A stretch of 64,000 bases of DNA from Adiantum capillus-veneris (GCA_014529385.2 CM043942.1:107025141-107089140); one strand, 5' to 3'. Positions 44,621-56,882 are shown, counted from the stretch's first letter. Translations and numbers: made by a program. The notes: a model not told the origin generated them from the letters alone.

Positions 44621-46190
44621 CTACCCTACACCTAACTGCTTACGAAAATGTGCAAAGGTCTCTGAGGTAAGTCCTTTTGTAAGTAGATCAGCAGGATTTT
44701 TTGTGGTGTGAACTTTGACAAGCTGAAGTTGCTTATCCTCGAGAATTTCCCTGATGAAATGATACTTCACATCCACATGCTTTGTCTTTGAGTGATAAAT
44801 TGGATTGCGATCCAATTGTATAGCACTTTGACTATCACAATATAACACAGGCATCTCTTCTTTGATTCCCAAATTTGTTACTAGTCGATTAAGCCAAATT
44901 GATTCTTTGCATGCCTCTGATGCTGCAACATATTCAGCCTCTGTAGTAGAGTGAGTAACACAATCTTGTAATCTAGAATGCCATGATACTGCTCCACCAC
45001 CCAATGTAAAGAAATACCCTGACGTAGACCTTCGGTTTTCTAAGTCACCTGCATAATCTGAGTCTATAAAACCCTTTACACTTAGCTCCTGACTCCCATA
45101 GCATATATGCATACTCTTTGTAGATTTCAGGTATCTCAATATTCCTTTCACTGCCTCCCAATGTTTCTTGCCTGGGTTTGACATGTATCGACTTACTACT
45201 CCCACTGCAAATGCAATGTCTGGGCGAGTAGCAATCATTGCATGCATCAAACTACCCAGTGCAGACGCATATGGAATCTTATCCATTTCAGCCTGTTCTT
45301 CCTCAGACACAGGACAATCTTGTTTGCTAAGTTTCACATATGGTGGCAATGGAACACTCAATACCTTTCCCTTCTTCATATTGAAATGTTGCAAAACCTT
45401 GTCAATATACTCTGTTTGAGATAACCAAATCAACTTCTTTGATCTGTCTCTCTCAATGCGCATACCAAGTATATGACTTGCCTCACCCATGTCTTTCATG
45501 TCAAACGATTTTTCCATCTTTGACTTCAAAGCTGAAATTTCTTCCAAGTGCTTGCCAGCAATCAACATGTCATCCACATACAAAATAAGGATCAGCCAAC
45601 TGCCATCCTTAGCCTTCTTTGTATATAGACAGTGATCGAACTCACTACGTTTGTAGCCTTGAGAAAGCATAAACTTGTGGAACTTATGGTACCATGCCCT
45701 CGGTGATTGTTTTAAGCCATAAAGACTCTTTAACAACTAGCATACCAAATCTTCCTTTCCTTTCTCAACAAACCCTTCTGGCTGCTGCATGTAAATTTCC
45801 ACATCTAAATCACCATGCAAGAACACTGTCTTGACATCCATTTGGTGCAACACCAAATCTAATATGGCAACCAATGCAAGAAAGCATCTCAATGTAGTCA
45901 TCTTGACCACCGGACAGAAGACTTCATCAAAGTTAATGCCTTGTTCTTGCTTAAAGCCCGTGGCAACAAGCCTTGCTTTTTACTTTGGCTGACTATCATG
46001 AGCGGTGATCTTATACCTATAAACCCATTTACAAGGTAGAGACTTTTTGCCTTGTGGTAATTTAACTAGCTTCCATGTCTGGTTTTTATGCAGAGCTGTC
46101 ATCTCTGACTGCATGGACAATTGCCAATTCCCGGAGTCCTTCGTTTGCACTACTTCCTTGTAACATGAAGGCTAATTGCAATCAGTCAAC
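44621..46190 (-). pseudogene. Copia reverse transcriptase and RNase H (element E)
   Basis: The start is near 46180, with W.L.KLPQGKKSLPCKWVYRYK. A TAA at 45982-45980 breaks the segment before KARLVATGF, and a TAG at 45739-45737 comes just before LLKSLYGLKQSPRAWYH. From 45736 a single open frame of 371 codons holds ILYVDDMLIAG (catalytic YVDD), then LGMRIERDR, TRPDIAFAVGVVSRYM, STSGYFFTLGGGAVSW and TEAEYVAASEACKE. The C-terminal QSAIQLDRNPIYHSKTKHVD and NPADLLTKGL boxes complete RNase H. All are standard copia landmarks, and the YVDD box is intact. Confidence 0.93.
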
Positions 46191-47527
46191 ATGACATAGC
46201 TCATAGATGGAACAAACCTATCAGGAGGTCGCGTGATACGTCCAGATCTACGTACAATAGGTGGCTCAGGCTCAACCACAACCTGTGGTTCCAATCTATC
46301 CTGTCCTGCTCCTCTTGAGCCCTGACATTTTGTCTTGCACGTGCAGGTCCATCTTCTTGGAAGACAACTCTTCTAATCTCCTCAACCCTCTATGGTTTAG
46401 AATGATATTTGGCTTCATTAAAGTGAACATCATTGCTGCGGATAACCTTTCTGGATTCGGGATCCCAAAGTCTGTACCCCATCTCACGAGAATTACCATA
46501 GCCTCGAAAGATGCATTTTCTACTCTTTAGCTCAAGTTTGTTCCTAAATTCCTTTGGAACATGAGTATATGCCTCACAACCAAAGACTCTGAGATGCTTC
46601 TATGAGGGCATTTTTCCTGACCATACCATCTCTGGCACTGAATCCTTCTGCAAAACCTTGCTAGGAGATCTATTTCTAAGATGAACAGTTGTTGATACAG
46701 CTTCAACCCAAAACCCATTTGGCAGTTCTGCATTAGACAACATACTTTTGACCTTCTCTTGTATGGTCCTATTCATCCTCTCAGCAACACCATTTTGAGG
46801 AGGATTGTAAGGAGCAGTAAGTTCACGTTTTATACCTTTTGACTCACAAAAGTCCTGAAAGGCCTTTGAAACATACTCTCCACCATTGTCAGTGCGTAAG
46901 CATTTAAGCTTCTTGCCACCCTGATTCTCCACAAGGGTCACAAACGTTCTGAAAACACTAAACGCTTCATCCTTGTGCTGAGAAAGTAAACCCATACTTT
47001 CCTCGAGTAATCATCTATAAATGTCATAAAGTAAGAAGCTCCCCCTAGAGATAGGTTAGGCATAGGTCCACACAAATCACTATGAACAAGTGCCAATTGT
47101 GTATCTCTTCTACTGCTTCTATTCTTATGAGGCTGTTGTGTTTGCTTACCATATAGACAATGTTCAAAGAGAATAACCAGAAACGAGACAAGATTTCCAT
47201 TCTCTTCTTGGACATATGTCCTAACGGGCTATGCCACAAAGAAAAGTTCGGCTGCTCGATTACATTGATTACATTTTTAGAGATATTTGATACATAAATC
47301 ATGTAAAGTCCTCCACACTTTACTCCATTTGCTACTGTCATGTAACCCTTGGATATCTTCCACATGTTCTGTCCAAAAGTAGTGACGTAGCCAGCATCAT
47401 CAAGTAAACCTGTGCTGATCAAGCTCTTTGTAATTGCTGGAACATGTCTCACATTCTTCAACGTGAAAGAAGAGCCATTCTGAAACTTCAATTGAACATC
47501 TCCAACACCTAAGATCTCACATGTCTA
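46191..47527 (-). pseudogene. Copia integrase (element E)
   Basis: The pre-integrase part shows LWHSPLGHMSKKRMEIL. A frameshift near 47200 follows, so the zinc-binding cysteines and the first catalytic aspartate lie in another frame. From 46995 one frame has LKCLRTDNGGEYVSKAF and PQNGVAERMNRTI, with the second aspartate and the glutamate of the DDE triad. This is followed by GYRLWDPESRKVI-type C-terminal sequence. A stop at 46602-46600 interrupts the end. Confidence 0.9.
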
Positions 47528-48424
47528 CCCATTGCCTAGCAGAACATGATCTTTAGTGGTCACATAAGAGGTAAACCACTCCTTGTTTGGAGACACATGA
47601 AGTGATGCCCCTGAGTCTATAATCCGGTCACTGAGTGCATTTCCATCAGATGCTATAAGAAGAGCTGAGTCCATTGTATTCTTCAAGAAGTAGATGTCTC
47701 CTGACACTAGACTGTCATCCTCTGCAATAGTGTTTGTCACATTTATTTCTTGAATCTTCACTGAGGACTTGTTATTCTCACCATGGTCTTTTGCTTTCTC
47801 TTTGACTTTTTCTGCTTTCCATTCTCTGCAATCTCTTTTCATGTGACCCTTCTTGCCACAATGGTAGCATTCTATGTCACTCTTGCCTTTAGCACTACAG
47901 GACTTGCTACGAGACTGATTCCTCTTTCCACCTTTGTACTTTTCTTTGGTCTTTCCCCTGACAACTAAGGCTGTTCCTTTGCCTTTGTCCATTGTCTTTC
48001 TATTGGTTTCTTCAGTAAGCAGGCTGCCTTCTACACCTGCTATGTTCAAACCATCTAGAGGTGCAGAATTACTCAATGCTGTGCGAAAAGTGTCCCAACT
48101 TTTCGGCAATGTGATCAACAAGAACATAGCTCTAACAGGTTCATCAAACTTGACACCTTGAGCTGACAACTGACTGTAGATGGTGTTGAATTCATTCAGA
48201 TGATTGGACATAGGTGTCACTTCTTTCATCTTCAAGTCAATAAGATTCTTAAGCTAGTATACCTGTGAAGCTGCACTCTGCTTCTCATAAAGATCACTCA
48301 GCTTTAACCATGCTTGATAAGCCGACATCTCGTCTTCTACATTGAAGTAAACGCTTTCTGCCAAAGTCAGCATAATGGTAGAAAGTGCCAATTCATCCAT
48401 TTCGCTCCATTCATCTTCGTCCAT
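47525..48424 (-). pseudogene. Copia gag and protease (element E)
   Basis: An ATG at 48424 opens MDEDEWSEMDELALSTIML, a copia gag segment. A TAG at 48256-48254 interrupts it. From 48235 an open frame of 236 codons holds the gag middle region, an intact zinc knuckle CYHCGKKGHMKRDC and the protease start RIIDSGASLHVS with the DSG triad kept. It ends in a TAG at 47527-47525 and the same frame goes on beyond. The usual gag N-terminus before MDEDEW is not recognisable in one frame. Confidence 0.9.
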
Positions 48425-49455
48425 ATTTGTAAACTGACCTCTGAACCAATATCAACCTATCAAATGAACCAAGAAAGCTTCAGATTCTGCAGAAATTTTG
48501 GCAGAGACTCCTTGGTAAAATGGCTCTGGTGTACTCAAAAACAGACCAAAAACAGCTCAAAAAACCATTGTCTCTCTAACACTGTAAGCTGTGGGTAAAC
48601 CTGTCCTGCACCTGTACTGTTTCTCACTATCCTGTCACTGTCCTGTAAGTATAGACTGCGACAATGCCTCAACGACAATAAAGCAAAGATGCAATCCCAA
48701 CTGTCTAACTCACAGTCAATACATCCTAGCTGCCTATCTAAGGGTGCTCGAGGGATCGCTCCAAGACCTGTATCACCGAAAGGATCTCAATATTCAAGAA
48801 TCCCCCAGCTCAATAAAATCTCACTCGACCCTCAACAAAGGCTGCAGTAAATCTGACAGTACATAGACTTCCCACAAAGTCATACATCCACAAATTTCCC
48901 ACTATGTGTTGTAACCGCTACGACGGTTGTTTGCTGCGTGACTCACAGCCAGAAAACCCTCAATAGACATTCATCATCTCTGACAATACATCCCATGTGA
49001 GAGTACCTGCAATGTCAGGATGAAATATGGAATATCAAGCAGCAAACACAAGCTACCTGATGAACTAGTGGATGTCGCCTACAGTCCGTGTGTAGATGCG
49101 CCCGTGTCTATGTGACACGCCTCTAAGAACTGTGAGTCGTCCTCCGGTGTGTAGATAGCCACAAATCAGCACTCTGGAAGTGCAAAATCCTTAGCACCTG
49201 CAGTCGTAGGCCGAAACCCCAAATTTACAGAGTCGGATCTGCACCTGCTGAGACCACGTAGTCGAAAATGGCCTGCGCAGAACTTTGTCGAAGCCGAACG
49301 GTGGCCGAGATGACCTCACAATGAAATTCTGAGCACACCTAGCCCTTTGGGCTATCCAACAAGATTTGGGGCCATGTCTTCACCTGTCAAATCTCACTCC
49401 AATCTGAGCAGGTGACTCTGGGTACCTGCAAATGCTGCCTCGAGCCTCGATCTAA
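48425..49455. other. 5' leader of element E
   Basis: About 1 kb between the primer-binding site and gag without a credible coding frame. It is richer in G+C than the neighbouring satellite. Confidence 0.55.
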
Positions 49456-49467
49456 GCTCTGATACCA
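49456..49467 (-). promoter_or_regulatory. Primer-binding site of element E (initiator tRNA-Met)
   Basis: The coding strand reads TGGTATCAGAGC two bases after the 5' LTR. Confidence 0.92.
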
Positions 49468-49469
49468 GT

Positions 49470-49661
49470 TGAAGGAGTACGAGCGAAAGTGTGACATGAG
49501 AGAGAGTGCGAGAAGAAGAGCATGACGATATGGTGAACTCGCTCTACTGTAATTTGTAGAGCATAGTGAGTTCTTATTAGGTTTTTACAAAAGAATATGT
49601 GTACATGCCTGGCATCCCGCCCACTTACCTGGGCGACCACATTGGGCTTTATACCCCAACA
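49470..49661 (-). repeat. 5' LTR of element E
   Basis: Same ends and length as 44340-44531, followed by GTTTG. Confidence 0.95.
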
Positions 49662-51800
49662 GTTTGGTTCCAAGGTCCACCACTTGTCCAAGCTAGGCTC
49701 CATTGAAACATGTAGAGAAGGATGCTCCACCATTTGTCAAAGCTAACTCTATTGAAACATGGGGGGTTTTCATTCAAGGTCCACCACTTGTCCAACCTAT
49801 TATCGCTAGTAGCATGAGTGGTTTGGTCTTCAGATTCACCACTTTTCCACTCTATGTCATTATATTAAGAATATCTGGGTGTTAAGGTCCACCACTTGTC
49901 CAACCTATAAGGATATATCTTAAGGGTTATTCTTTCTCACCACTTGGAGTAACCATGATAGGTTTTACATGGGAGTTTGGTTCCAATGTCCACCACTTGT
50001 CCAAGCTAACTCTATTGAAACATAGAGAGAAGCAACGGTCCACCACTTGTCCAAGCTAGGGCCATTGAAACATGGAGAGAAGGATGCTCCACCATTTTTC
50101 CAAGATAGACTCCATTGAAACATGAAGAGAAGCAAGTTGCACCATGTCTCCAAGATGCTAGCCTCCATCGAAATACCTTAAACCCACGTTATTTTGTACA
50201 TGGGGAGTTTACAGTCAAGGTCCACCACTTGTCCAACCTATTATCACTAGTAGCATGAGTGGTTTTCTCTCACGATTCACCACTTTTCCACTCTATGTCA
50301 TTATATTAAGAATATGTGGGTGTTAAGGTCCAACCTATAAGACTATATCTTAAAGGTTATTCTTTCTGACCACTTGGAGTGACCATGATAGGTTTTACAT
50401 GGGGGTTTGGTTCCAAGGTCCACCACTTGTCCAAGTTAACTCTATTGAAAGATAGAAAGAAGCAAAGGTCCACCACTTGTCCAAGCTAAGCTCCATTAAA
50501 CATGTAGAGAAGGATGCTTCACCATTTGTTGAAGCTAACTCTATTGAAACATGGGGGGTTTACATTCAAGGTCCACCACTTGTCCAACCTATTAACGCTA
50601 GTAGCATGAGTGGTTTGGTCTCAAGATTAACCACTTTTTCACTCTATGTCATTATATTAAGAATATCTGGGTGTTAAGGTCCACCACTTGTCCAACCTAT
50701 AAGGCTATATCTTAAAGGTTATTCTTCTGACCACTTGGAGTGACCATGATAGGTTTTACATGGGGGTTTGGTTCCAAGGTCCACCACTTGTCCAAGCTAA
50801 CTCTATTAAAAGATAGAGAGAAGCAAAGGTCCACCAGTTCTCCAAACTAAGCTCCATTGAAACATGTAGAGAAGGATGATCCACCATTTGTCGAATCTAA
50901 CTCTATTGAAACATGAAGAGAAGCAAGATGCACCATGTCTCCAAGATGCTAGGCTCCATTGAAATACCTTCAACCCACGATATTTCGTACATGGGGGTTT
51001 ACATGCAAGGTCCACCACTTGTCCAACCTATTATCGCTAGTAGAATGAGTGGTTTGGTCTCAAGATTCACCACTTTTCCAGTCTATGTCATTATATTAAG
51101 AATATCTGGGTGTTAAGGTCCACCACTTGTCCAACCTATAAGGCTATATCTTAAAGGTTATTCTTTCTAACCACTTGGAGTGACCATGATAGGTTTTACA
51201 TGGGGGTTTGGTTCCAAGGTCCACCACTTGTCCAAGCTAACTCTATTAAAAGATAGAGAGAAGCAAAGGTCCACCACTTGTCCAAGCTAGGCTCCATTGA
51301 AACATGAAGAGAAGGATGCTCCACCATTTGTCCAAGATAGGCTCCATTGAAACATGATGAGAAGCAAGCTGCACCATGTCTCCAAGATGCTAGGCTCCAT
51401 TGAAATACCTTAAACCCATGATATTTCGTACATGGGGGGTTTATATTCAAGGTCCACCACGTGTCCAACCTATTATCCTTAGTAGCATGAGTTGTTTGGT
51501 CTCAAGATTCACCACTTTACACTCTATGTCATTATATTAAGAAGGTTTGGGTGTTAAGGTCCACCACTTGTCGAACCTATCAGGCTATATCTTAAATGAT
51601 ATTTTTTCTCACCACTTGGAATGTGCATGATATGTTTTACATGGGGTTTTGCTCCAAGGTCCACCACTTGTCCAAGCTAGATCTATTACATATATATTAT
51701 ACATAGAATATTCAACTAGATTCCCTACCTATCATGTCCAGTAGCATGGATGCTCTGGCTTTAAGGTCCACCACTTGTCCAACCTATACTCTCTTATGTA
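49662..51800 (-). repeat. Satellite array, right block continued after element E
   Basis: Unit markers near 49797, 50236, 50588, 51027 and 51470 give spacings of about 439, 352, 439 and 443 bp. Same orientation as 41120-44339. Confidence 0.95.
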
Positions 51801-51814
51801 AGAGAGATCTTGCT

Positions 51815-52080
51815 ATAAATTCAAAACCTTCCCGCCAAAATTTAAAATTCAAAATCTTATCGCCTAAATTTAAAATATCCCTCCCAAATTTTAAATATCC
51901 CGCCTAATTTTAAAATATCCCGCCCAAATTTTAAAATTCAAACTTTTTTATAAAATTTAAATTTTACCACCTAAATTTAAAATATTCCACGCAAAATTGA
52001 TTTTAAATTCAAGTTTACCACAAAAAGATATCATTATCCCACCTAAATTCAAATATGCAAACCTCAAATCATTATATTGT
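51815..52080 (+). repeat. AT-rich minisatellite with CCCGCC boxes
   Basis: Units close to AAATTTTAAAATATCCCGCC repeat about eight to ten times at 20-30 bp, decaying after 51980. Confidence 0.85.
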
Positions 52081-52194
52081 ACATAAATTCAAAAAAATTC
52101 AAATTAACAAGCCTAAACTGATACTAGTTTGCATAGATATGAATTTATCAAACCTAAATTATGTCACCATGTTAGAGAGAGTGGTTAGAGAATT

Positions 52195-52310
52195 TGAACA
52201 AGGTCCACCACTTGTCCAACCTAGATACCAAGAAGGATTGAGTGTACAAGGTATTTTTTGGAGGTCCTTATAGTCCACTGGTCTCAAGGTCCACCACTTG
52301 TGGTAAGGGT
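52195..52310 (-). repeat. Last satellite boxes
   Basis: GGTCCACCACTTGTCCAACCTA at about 52201 and AAGGTCCACCACTTGTGG at about 52286. These mark the right end of the satellite region. Confidence 0.85.
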
Positions 52311-52679
52311 CACCAAAAAGTGTATATATTCATCCAAAGAAATACACGTATTCTTGGTCGACACGTCCTAGTTTCAACCATTTATGTCCATTAGGTGTAT
52401 CACTAAACAACACTACTTTTGTTGAGAAACAAAAGTTACAATCATATCTACAAATGGATTAGAGGATTATCAGCTCAGCATACATCCAGAACTCGCTACA
52501 AGAATCGACTTTAACAGATCACGCAAGTAAGTCTTCCATTCAAGTTTACTAGTATTACAATGTGTTAGTTATTTGTGATATTTATGTATGTATATATACT
52601 ATGTGTGCATATCGTAATTAAGTGTAATTGTGTATCTGCATTATGTAAGTATTACAATGAAATAACACAAATATACATT
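52311..52679. other. Spacer, nothing recognised
   Basis: No gene or repeat that I can support. Confidence 0.45.
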
Positions 52680-53070
52680 CATACACATAGATAACATAGA
52701 CGCACACATACATGAGCATGTATTTTCAAGAGAGAGATAGCAAGATACAGAGATAGATAGATAGAGACAGAGAGAGAGAGAGACAACAAGATAATAGATT
52801 TCACTGTGGTTATGTATGTGGAAGAGAGGAAGATGATGTGTGGGAATATGTGCATGTATTTTCAAGAGAGACACAATAAGATAACAGATTTCACTGTGGT
52901 TATATATGTGGAAGAGAGGAAGACGATGTGTGGGAATATGTGTATGTGTGCGGGAATACTTTTAAACTATGTATCTCTATCTTTTGACGAGAGAGTGTGT
53001 GTGTGCAAGAAAGAGTTACAGAGAACCATCTTCTCTATATGGAGAAAGACAGAGAGAGAGAGAGAGAGAA
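52680..53070 (+). repeat. GA-rich region with a tandem duplication of about 118 bp
   Basis: GATAGATAGATAGAGACAGAGAGAG near 52750-52785. The segment TTCACTGTGGTTAT...GGAAGAGAGGAAGA.GATGTGTGGGAATATGTG occurs twice, near 52800 and 52888. A (GA)n run lies at about 53050-53068. Confidence 0.85.
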
Positions 53071-53430
53071 ATACCTGTTTTTTCTCTATTCGTGAGGTGT
53101 GCAATGTCTCCTCAGAAGAAGCTATGCCCGATTCTGCCCTTCTGGAAAGCGTCGCGTACGATGCTGTTTCTTTATCTTGTGTGCGAATTGTCAATCCTCT
53201 GAACTCCACCTGTGCGTTGTGTACGATGCCCGGTTTGCTCCTCTACGCGTGTGTATACTCCAATTGTATGCAATCCGTGTGCGCTTTCTGTGTGTTTGCT
53301 GCTCGTCTGCTTTCTCTGTTTGCGTTGCTCGTGCGCTCTCTCTGTGCCTAATCTTGATAGGGTTTATTAGAATGCCACATATGCTACAAGTCCATGTTTT
53401 ATCATATGATTAAAAAAAAAAAAAAGCAGT
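53071..53430. other. Spacer with open frames of doubtful value
   Basis: A + strand frame of 181 codons (52806-53351) is rich in Cys, Val and Leu, overlaps the tandem duplication and shows no family motif. I do not call it a gene. A poly(A) run lies near 53412-53425. Confidence 0.4.
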
Positions 53431-53432
53431 AT

Positions 53433-53675
53433 CGCGCCCGAGGCGCTGCCCCGGACCCCGCCCGAGGCACTGTCCCAGGACCCCACCCGGGGCGCTGTCC
53501 CAAGATCCTTCCCGGAACAATATCCCAAAATCAGCCTCCCAAGCCCTGCCATCGAGAGCGCTATATTCCACATCCCCATCAAAGAGCGCTACCCCCAAAA
53601 CTCACGTAGAAGCGCTGCCTCGTCAGATGCACACCATTGTGGCATTGCCCTAAGACCCCGGATCTGGAGTGCTAA
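53433..53675 (+). repeat. GC-rich degenerate minisatellite
   Basis: Units close to GCGCTGCCCCGGACCCCGCCCGAG repeat every 25-35 bp. They are clear to about 53520 and degenerate with GAGCGCTA remnants to 53675. The composition is much richer in G+C than the flanks. Confidence 0.8.
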
Positions 53676-54930
53676 ATGGGAACATTCTTCATTACTGAAA
53701 GTTTGAACATAAATTATATTTAACATATACTTAAATATAATACAAATATTAACATATTAACTATACTACTAATTTACTATAGCTGTAATGGAATTAGTCT
53801 ATTCAACTTGAGAATAGCGAAAATTAATGAGAATACTTTCGAGAAATAACTTTGTGAGCATAGCAGGTAGACATAATTGAAGATAGAAACATAATCATAG
53901 CAATTAGTTAACTTGGCATGAACAATACGTTTGCAAGAGAGAGAATTTAGAGAACATGACAACAGTTGAGGACCGGATTTATGTGGAGCCGGTCCCCTCT
54001 CCAATAGGCATTTGTATTATGATTTCTCCCATTAAGAGAGACTTGTTACAATACATTCTTTGTGTTCCTTGTGACCTAGGTGATGCAATGAAGATGGAAA
54101 ACTTCATGCATCACAATCATAGCATAACATTAACTTGAAGAAAGATTTAATTGTCCCAAGCCTCAGTCCCAAGACCTGAAACACCTTCGAAGGTGGAGAG
54201 AGCTAGCAGGGAATGAGGGTAGGGAAGCGGAAGAAGAAACATTTCATAGGAGAAAGAACTAGTTCCTCACTTATCATACTCTTGTTGCTAGCATACATAA
54301 TAGCATAGTAATGAAGAATAAGGAGATGACAAGCTCAAGCATTGAAGCATGGCTCTTGGTTGGATTTGCACTCCATAGCCAAGAGTGTTGGTGTAGGCTC
54401 TCAACCTCTACTTGCTTGGAGAGGGAGTTCTTGCACTTTGCATAGCACACAATGAGAGTGATTGTGAGTGTGTGTGGGTGAGTATACCCCTCAAGCAAGC
54501 CCCTAGCTAGCTTGGGTCGACCCCCCCTTGTAGCTCATGCTTGAAGTTCATTGGACCCTCCCAGGCCTAGCCAATCATGAGCAGGAGGCATTACAAGCAG
54601 TAGGGGTAGCCTTGAGACAAGTGTCCCCCTTTCCTTTTTGAGAGAGAGGGCTAGATAAATGCTAAAACAATTAGAGAATTCATGTAATTTATCATTGGAC
54701 CCCTTTGAAGCTTAGCCAATAGGCTTCAAGCAACACATGAAGGTAACATGGGTAGGGGCCTGACATGTGTCCTTGCTGCCTCTTCAAGTTGGGGCTTCCC
54801 TTGTGTGTGTGAGTGGGTGTTCTCTCTCTAGCCCCTAGGAAAAGGGCTCGCCCCCCCTCTTGTAGGAATGCTTTTGACTTTAGGTGATCAGGCACCTTAC
54901 TCACCAAGCATGACAAAGCACTTGTACTAG
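53676..54930. other. Spacer, possibly part of the chromovirus LTR
   Basis: Two related segments contain ATTGGACCC, TAGCCAAT, ATGTGTCC/AAGTGTCC and a CTAGCCC-like end (about 54550-54650 and 54695-54850). No gene seen. Confidence 0.4.
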
Positions 54931-54944
54931 GGGGTGTTCCCAGA

Positions 54945-55105
54945 AGCATCTCAGGCAAGCTTCTCAAGGCACCTCAAGTACGTTAATCATGCAGCAAGTC
55001 AAGCACCTCAAGCATGGAGCCAGTCAAGCACCTCAAGCATCTTAATCAAGCACCTCAAGCATGACAAACACCTCAAGCAGGACAAGCACCTCGAGCTTGG
55101 GCCGG
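54945..55105 (+). repeat. Short tandem repeat of CAAGCACCTCAAGCAT-type units
   Basis: About eight units of 15-18 bp with small changes. Confidence 0.85.
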
Positions 55106-55395
55106 GTTCCCACCTCAAGCTCAGCCCTAGCTTACCTAAGGTCAAAGGACTTTTACACACATTTATTGGAGGTCTTCAATGAAGGTAACCCTAAGGTCTT
55201 ATGCTCCATTGGTTAGACTTTCTCTTTGATAGACCATCTCCCTTTTGGGCCCCTTTACCATTGGCCACGTGTTGAGATAGATCTATAAGCACATATCTAT
55301 ATCTTAACACTTGTTCCCGTTTATTCTCCCACATTAAGTGATCAATTTAATATGAGAAAATCATTTGGGTTGGTTAGATATTAGATTTTATGACA
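55106..55395 (-). repeat. 3' LTR start of the chromovirus fragment (left end unknown)
   Basis: The coding strand reads TGTCATAAAATC from 55395 downward, directly after a purine run (TCAAGAGAGAGGTAA, complement of 55397-55410). No second LTR is in the window. The LTR may extend further left. Confidence 0.5.
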
Positions 55396-55396
55396 T

Positions 55397-55410
55397 TACC
55401 TCTCTCTTGA
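55397..55410 (-). promoter_or_regulatory. Polypurine tract of the chromovirus fragment
   Basis: Coding-strand purine run AAGAGAGAGG next to the presumed LTR start. Confidence 0.6.
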
Positions 55411-55754
55411 AATCATAGTCGTCCTCGACTATGAGGTAGAAGAGATAAAGTCTTAGTCATTAGTCAATCGTACTTAGCGGGTAAAGGATCCCTTTTTACC
55501 CTACGACATCTTTCCAAGATGGATGACTAATCCATTTGGTGCTTGGGAGACATAGTTTCCGCAAGCATGTCTGCTCTTTAGTCCATTTCATTCTCCCAAA
55601 GTAGAGTGACAAATTCTACTTGGTGTTTGAGAGACGTCGTCATCACAAACATGATTCTAAGCATGCATACTAGTTAAATTTGTGCACAATTAAAAAGAGG
55701 ACTAGTCATATAAGACAAAAACATGAGTCATTTAAAAGAAATTTGTACATTTGC

Positions 55755-56882
55755 TTACTCTAATGTAGCATTGTAAGCATTGACAAGGTTCATACTATCC
55801 TTAAGTTGTACTCCTTGCATCCATTTAGCATCTTCAAAAGGATAATTTTTGAACTTAATAAGATACGGTCGGATTATCTTACCATGTCGTAGTACCTTGT
55901 CTTCATGCTGAAGGACAACTTCAGGTTGTAGCACCTCTTCTTGGTCTTCGACTTCGGGAGGGTCTTCAATAATTGGTTCAATTGGTGGCTCTCCTTTGTA
56001 GGGCTTAAGTAAGCTTACATGAAAGTCATTGTGTATAAGCCAATGGTTGGGCAACTTGAGTTGATAAGCCATCTCATTGATAGGCTTCAAGATTTGGAAA
56101 GGACCATAGTATCTTTTTGCTAGTTTAGCATAATACTTTTGATGGCCCGTAGGAGTTTTGCCCGCCGTTTGCCTTAATCGAGCCTTAGGAAACTTGAGTA
56201 AGACCCAATCATTTTCTTTGAACATTAAGGCTCTTCTGTGCTTATCAGCAACAACTTTTTGCCTTTGTTGAGATATGTCTATAGCCTCCCTAATCTTTTG
56301 AAAAGATTCTTGTAGGTCACGGCTATACTCATCAGCGGCGAAGATCTTCCCATGTACATTCAGGAGCAAGGGACTTTTAGGTCTTCCCTCTATGATCTCG
56401 AAAGGTGCTTTCCCCGTAGAAGTATGTACAGTATTATTGTAGGCATACTCTACTAGCGGCAAATACTTTTCCCATTGTGAGCGTTGATCTACTTCGGTAA
56501 CATAAGTTTTGAGTAGATCGAGTATCGTAAGACTGGCTATCTCACTTTGGCCATCCGTTTGTGGGTGATAGGCCGAAGAGAAATTCAATCTTGTTCCTAG
56601 ATTTTCAAAGAGACCTTTCCAGAAATTACTGGTCATTCTAGGATCTCTATCTGACACGATGGATGTGGGTAATCCATGGTGCTTGAAAATCTGAGATATG
56701 AAGAGAGTTGCCATTTGGTGTGCCTTAATAGTCTTTTTGACAAGAATGAAATGTGCTTGCTTGCTAAACCTGTCGACTATTTTCCATATTCCTGTATTCC
56801 CATGGATAGACTTGGGCAATCCAAAGATGAAATCCATGGATATACTCTCCCATGGTGAATTTGGAATAGGCAATGGCTGGAG
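55755..56882 (-). pseudogene. Ty3/gypsy chromovirus integrase with chromodomain
   Basis: A 372-codon open frame continues the upstream RNase H frame after one TAA (56885-56883). It shows WESISMDFIFGLP (first catalytic Asp), IVSDRDPRMTSNFWK (second Asp) and YHPQTDGQSEIASL (Glu, though the usual QSE-R/V-NR segment reads SEIASL). The GPF/Y module RYYGPFQILKPI follows, and then HVSLLKPY. The C-terminal part, with VLRHGKIIRPYLIKFKNYPF and EDAKWM, fits a chromodomain, which targets such elements to modified chromatin. Confidence 0.9.

Larger units (their letters stand above)
44340..49661 (-). mobile_element. Ty1/copia retrotransposon (element E), nearly complete
   Basis: LTRs of 192 bp at 44340-44531 and 49470-49661, with about 11 differences by eye. 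GTTTG at 44335-44339 and 49662-49666 is the target duplication, and the satellite text reads through once the element is ignored. The primer-binding site and polypurine tract are in place. Only a few stops and one clear frameshift interrupt gag-pol, so this insertion is younger than element C. Confidence 0.96.

Noticed and set aside
52806-53351. 181-codon + strand frame as a gene
   Set aside because: It overlaps a tandem duplication and a GA repeat, has no motif, and its composition follows the repeats.
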